From Microcaldota archaeon (GTDB taxonomy: Archaea; Micrarchaeota; Micrarchaeia; Anstonellales; Bilamarchaeaceae), in the NCBI GenBank assembly GCA_013425425.1, contig JACCLJ010000053.1:1-49852 (forward strand): a stretch of DNA of 49,852 bases. Reading direction: 5' to 3'. Positions 49,771 to 49,852 of this stretch are shown here, in pieces. Each line of letters starts with the position of its first letter. Positions within the stretch are counted from its first letter, which is position 1. The notes below the pieces were generated by a model. It was not told where the DNA came from. It saw only the letters and a program-made list of their open reading frames with translations, and did not search any database. The translations under genes were made by a program, and so were the position numbers.

Positions 49771-49852
49771 GATAAGAAAAGGAAAACAAAAGATAAAAGA
49801 ATATTGTTTTGCAGTCCTGCGAGCATATCTGCTTAGTTCACACGTAGGTCGG

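Noticed and set aside
49771..49852. Partial tRNA or small RNA at the window end
   Set aside because: Only short complementary pieces are present and the sequence is cut by the window edge; nothing can be supported.

Overview
The window is archaeal chromosomal DNA. Indicators are a cupin-type glucose-6-phosphate isomerase, class I lysyl-tRNA synthetase, archaeal-type alanyl-tRNA synthetase, D-aminoacyl-tRNA deacylase DtdA, tRNA-wybutosine enzyme Taw1, the beta-CASP/KH nuclease aCPSF1, a proteasome beta subunit, a thermosome, GTP-dependent dephospho-CoA kinase, FAICAR synthetase PurP, TATA/BRE promoters and an intron-containing tRNA. Compact overlapping operons, many small secreted lipoproteins and unusually interrupted tRNA genes would suit a DPANN lineage such as Micrarchaeota or Diapherotrites. 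That placement is inference; nothing in the window proves it.

Layout. 0-9.5 kb: end of a sugar epimerase, purP with a cysteine-cluster protein, a HAD phosphatase, a cupredoxin-like lipoprotein, taw1, then a tight run (secretion ATPase, TadC-like membrane protein, PAP2 phosphatase, polyprenol kinase-like protein, dtdA) joined by 1-9 nt junctions. 9.4-15.2 kb: sua5 and lysK on the minus strand, small membrane and lysine-rich proteins, dephospho-CoA kinase, a PRC-barrel protein, ahcY and a degenerate alpha/beta-hydrolase-like protein. 15.3-19.5 kb: a membrane-anchored helical-repeat protein with a caspase-like C-terminus, then a PP2C phosphatase with a long helical N-terminus; a near-identical 32-bp element precedes each. 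19.5-26.1 kb: secreted cysteine-repeat proteins, proteasome beta, aCPSF1, a winged-helix protein and a cluster of four tetraloop hairpins. 26.1-31.3 kb: an AT-richer block with a lipoprotein subtilase, a stand-alone membrane-bound copy of its propeptide domain and two unknown proteins. 31.3-39.1 kb: glycosyltransferase, pgk, topA, a phosphoribosyltransferase, a glutamine synthetase homologue without most active-site residues, and a phosphohexomutase. 39.1-49.8 kb: a hydrophilic unknown, the thermosome, tRNA-Leu with an intron, a second heavily interrupted tRNA-like locus, cupin PGI, alaS with a HEPN protein, a TPR protein, a coiled-coil protein and endonuclease IV.

Functional themes. tRNA biology recurs (taw1, dtdA, sua5, lysK, alaS, two tRNA loci). 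Central carbon and nucleotide metabolism is represented by pgi, pgk, the phosphohexomutase, purP, ahcY and the phosphoribosyltransferase. The most likely undescribed system is the caspase-like/PP2C pair at 15.3-19.5 kb, because the two genes share a promoter element seen nowhere else in the window by eye. The subtilase with its separate propeptide-like partner is a second candidate. Three proteins (GS-like, cupredoxin-like, alpha/beta-hydrolase-like) keep a recognisable fold signature but have lost key residues.
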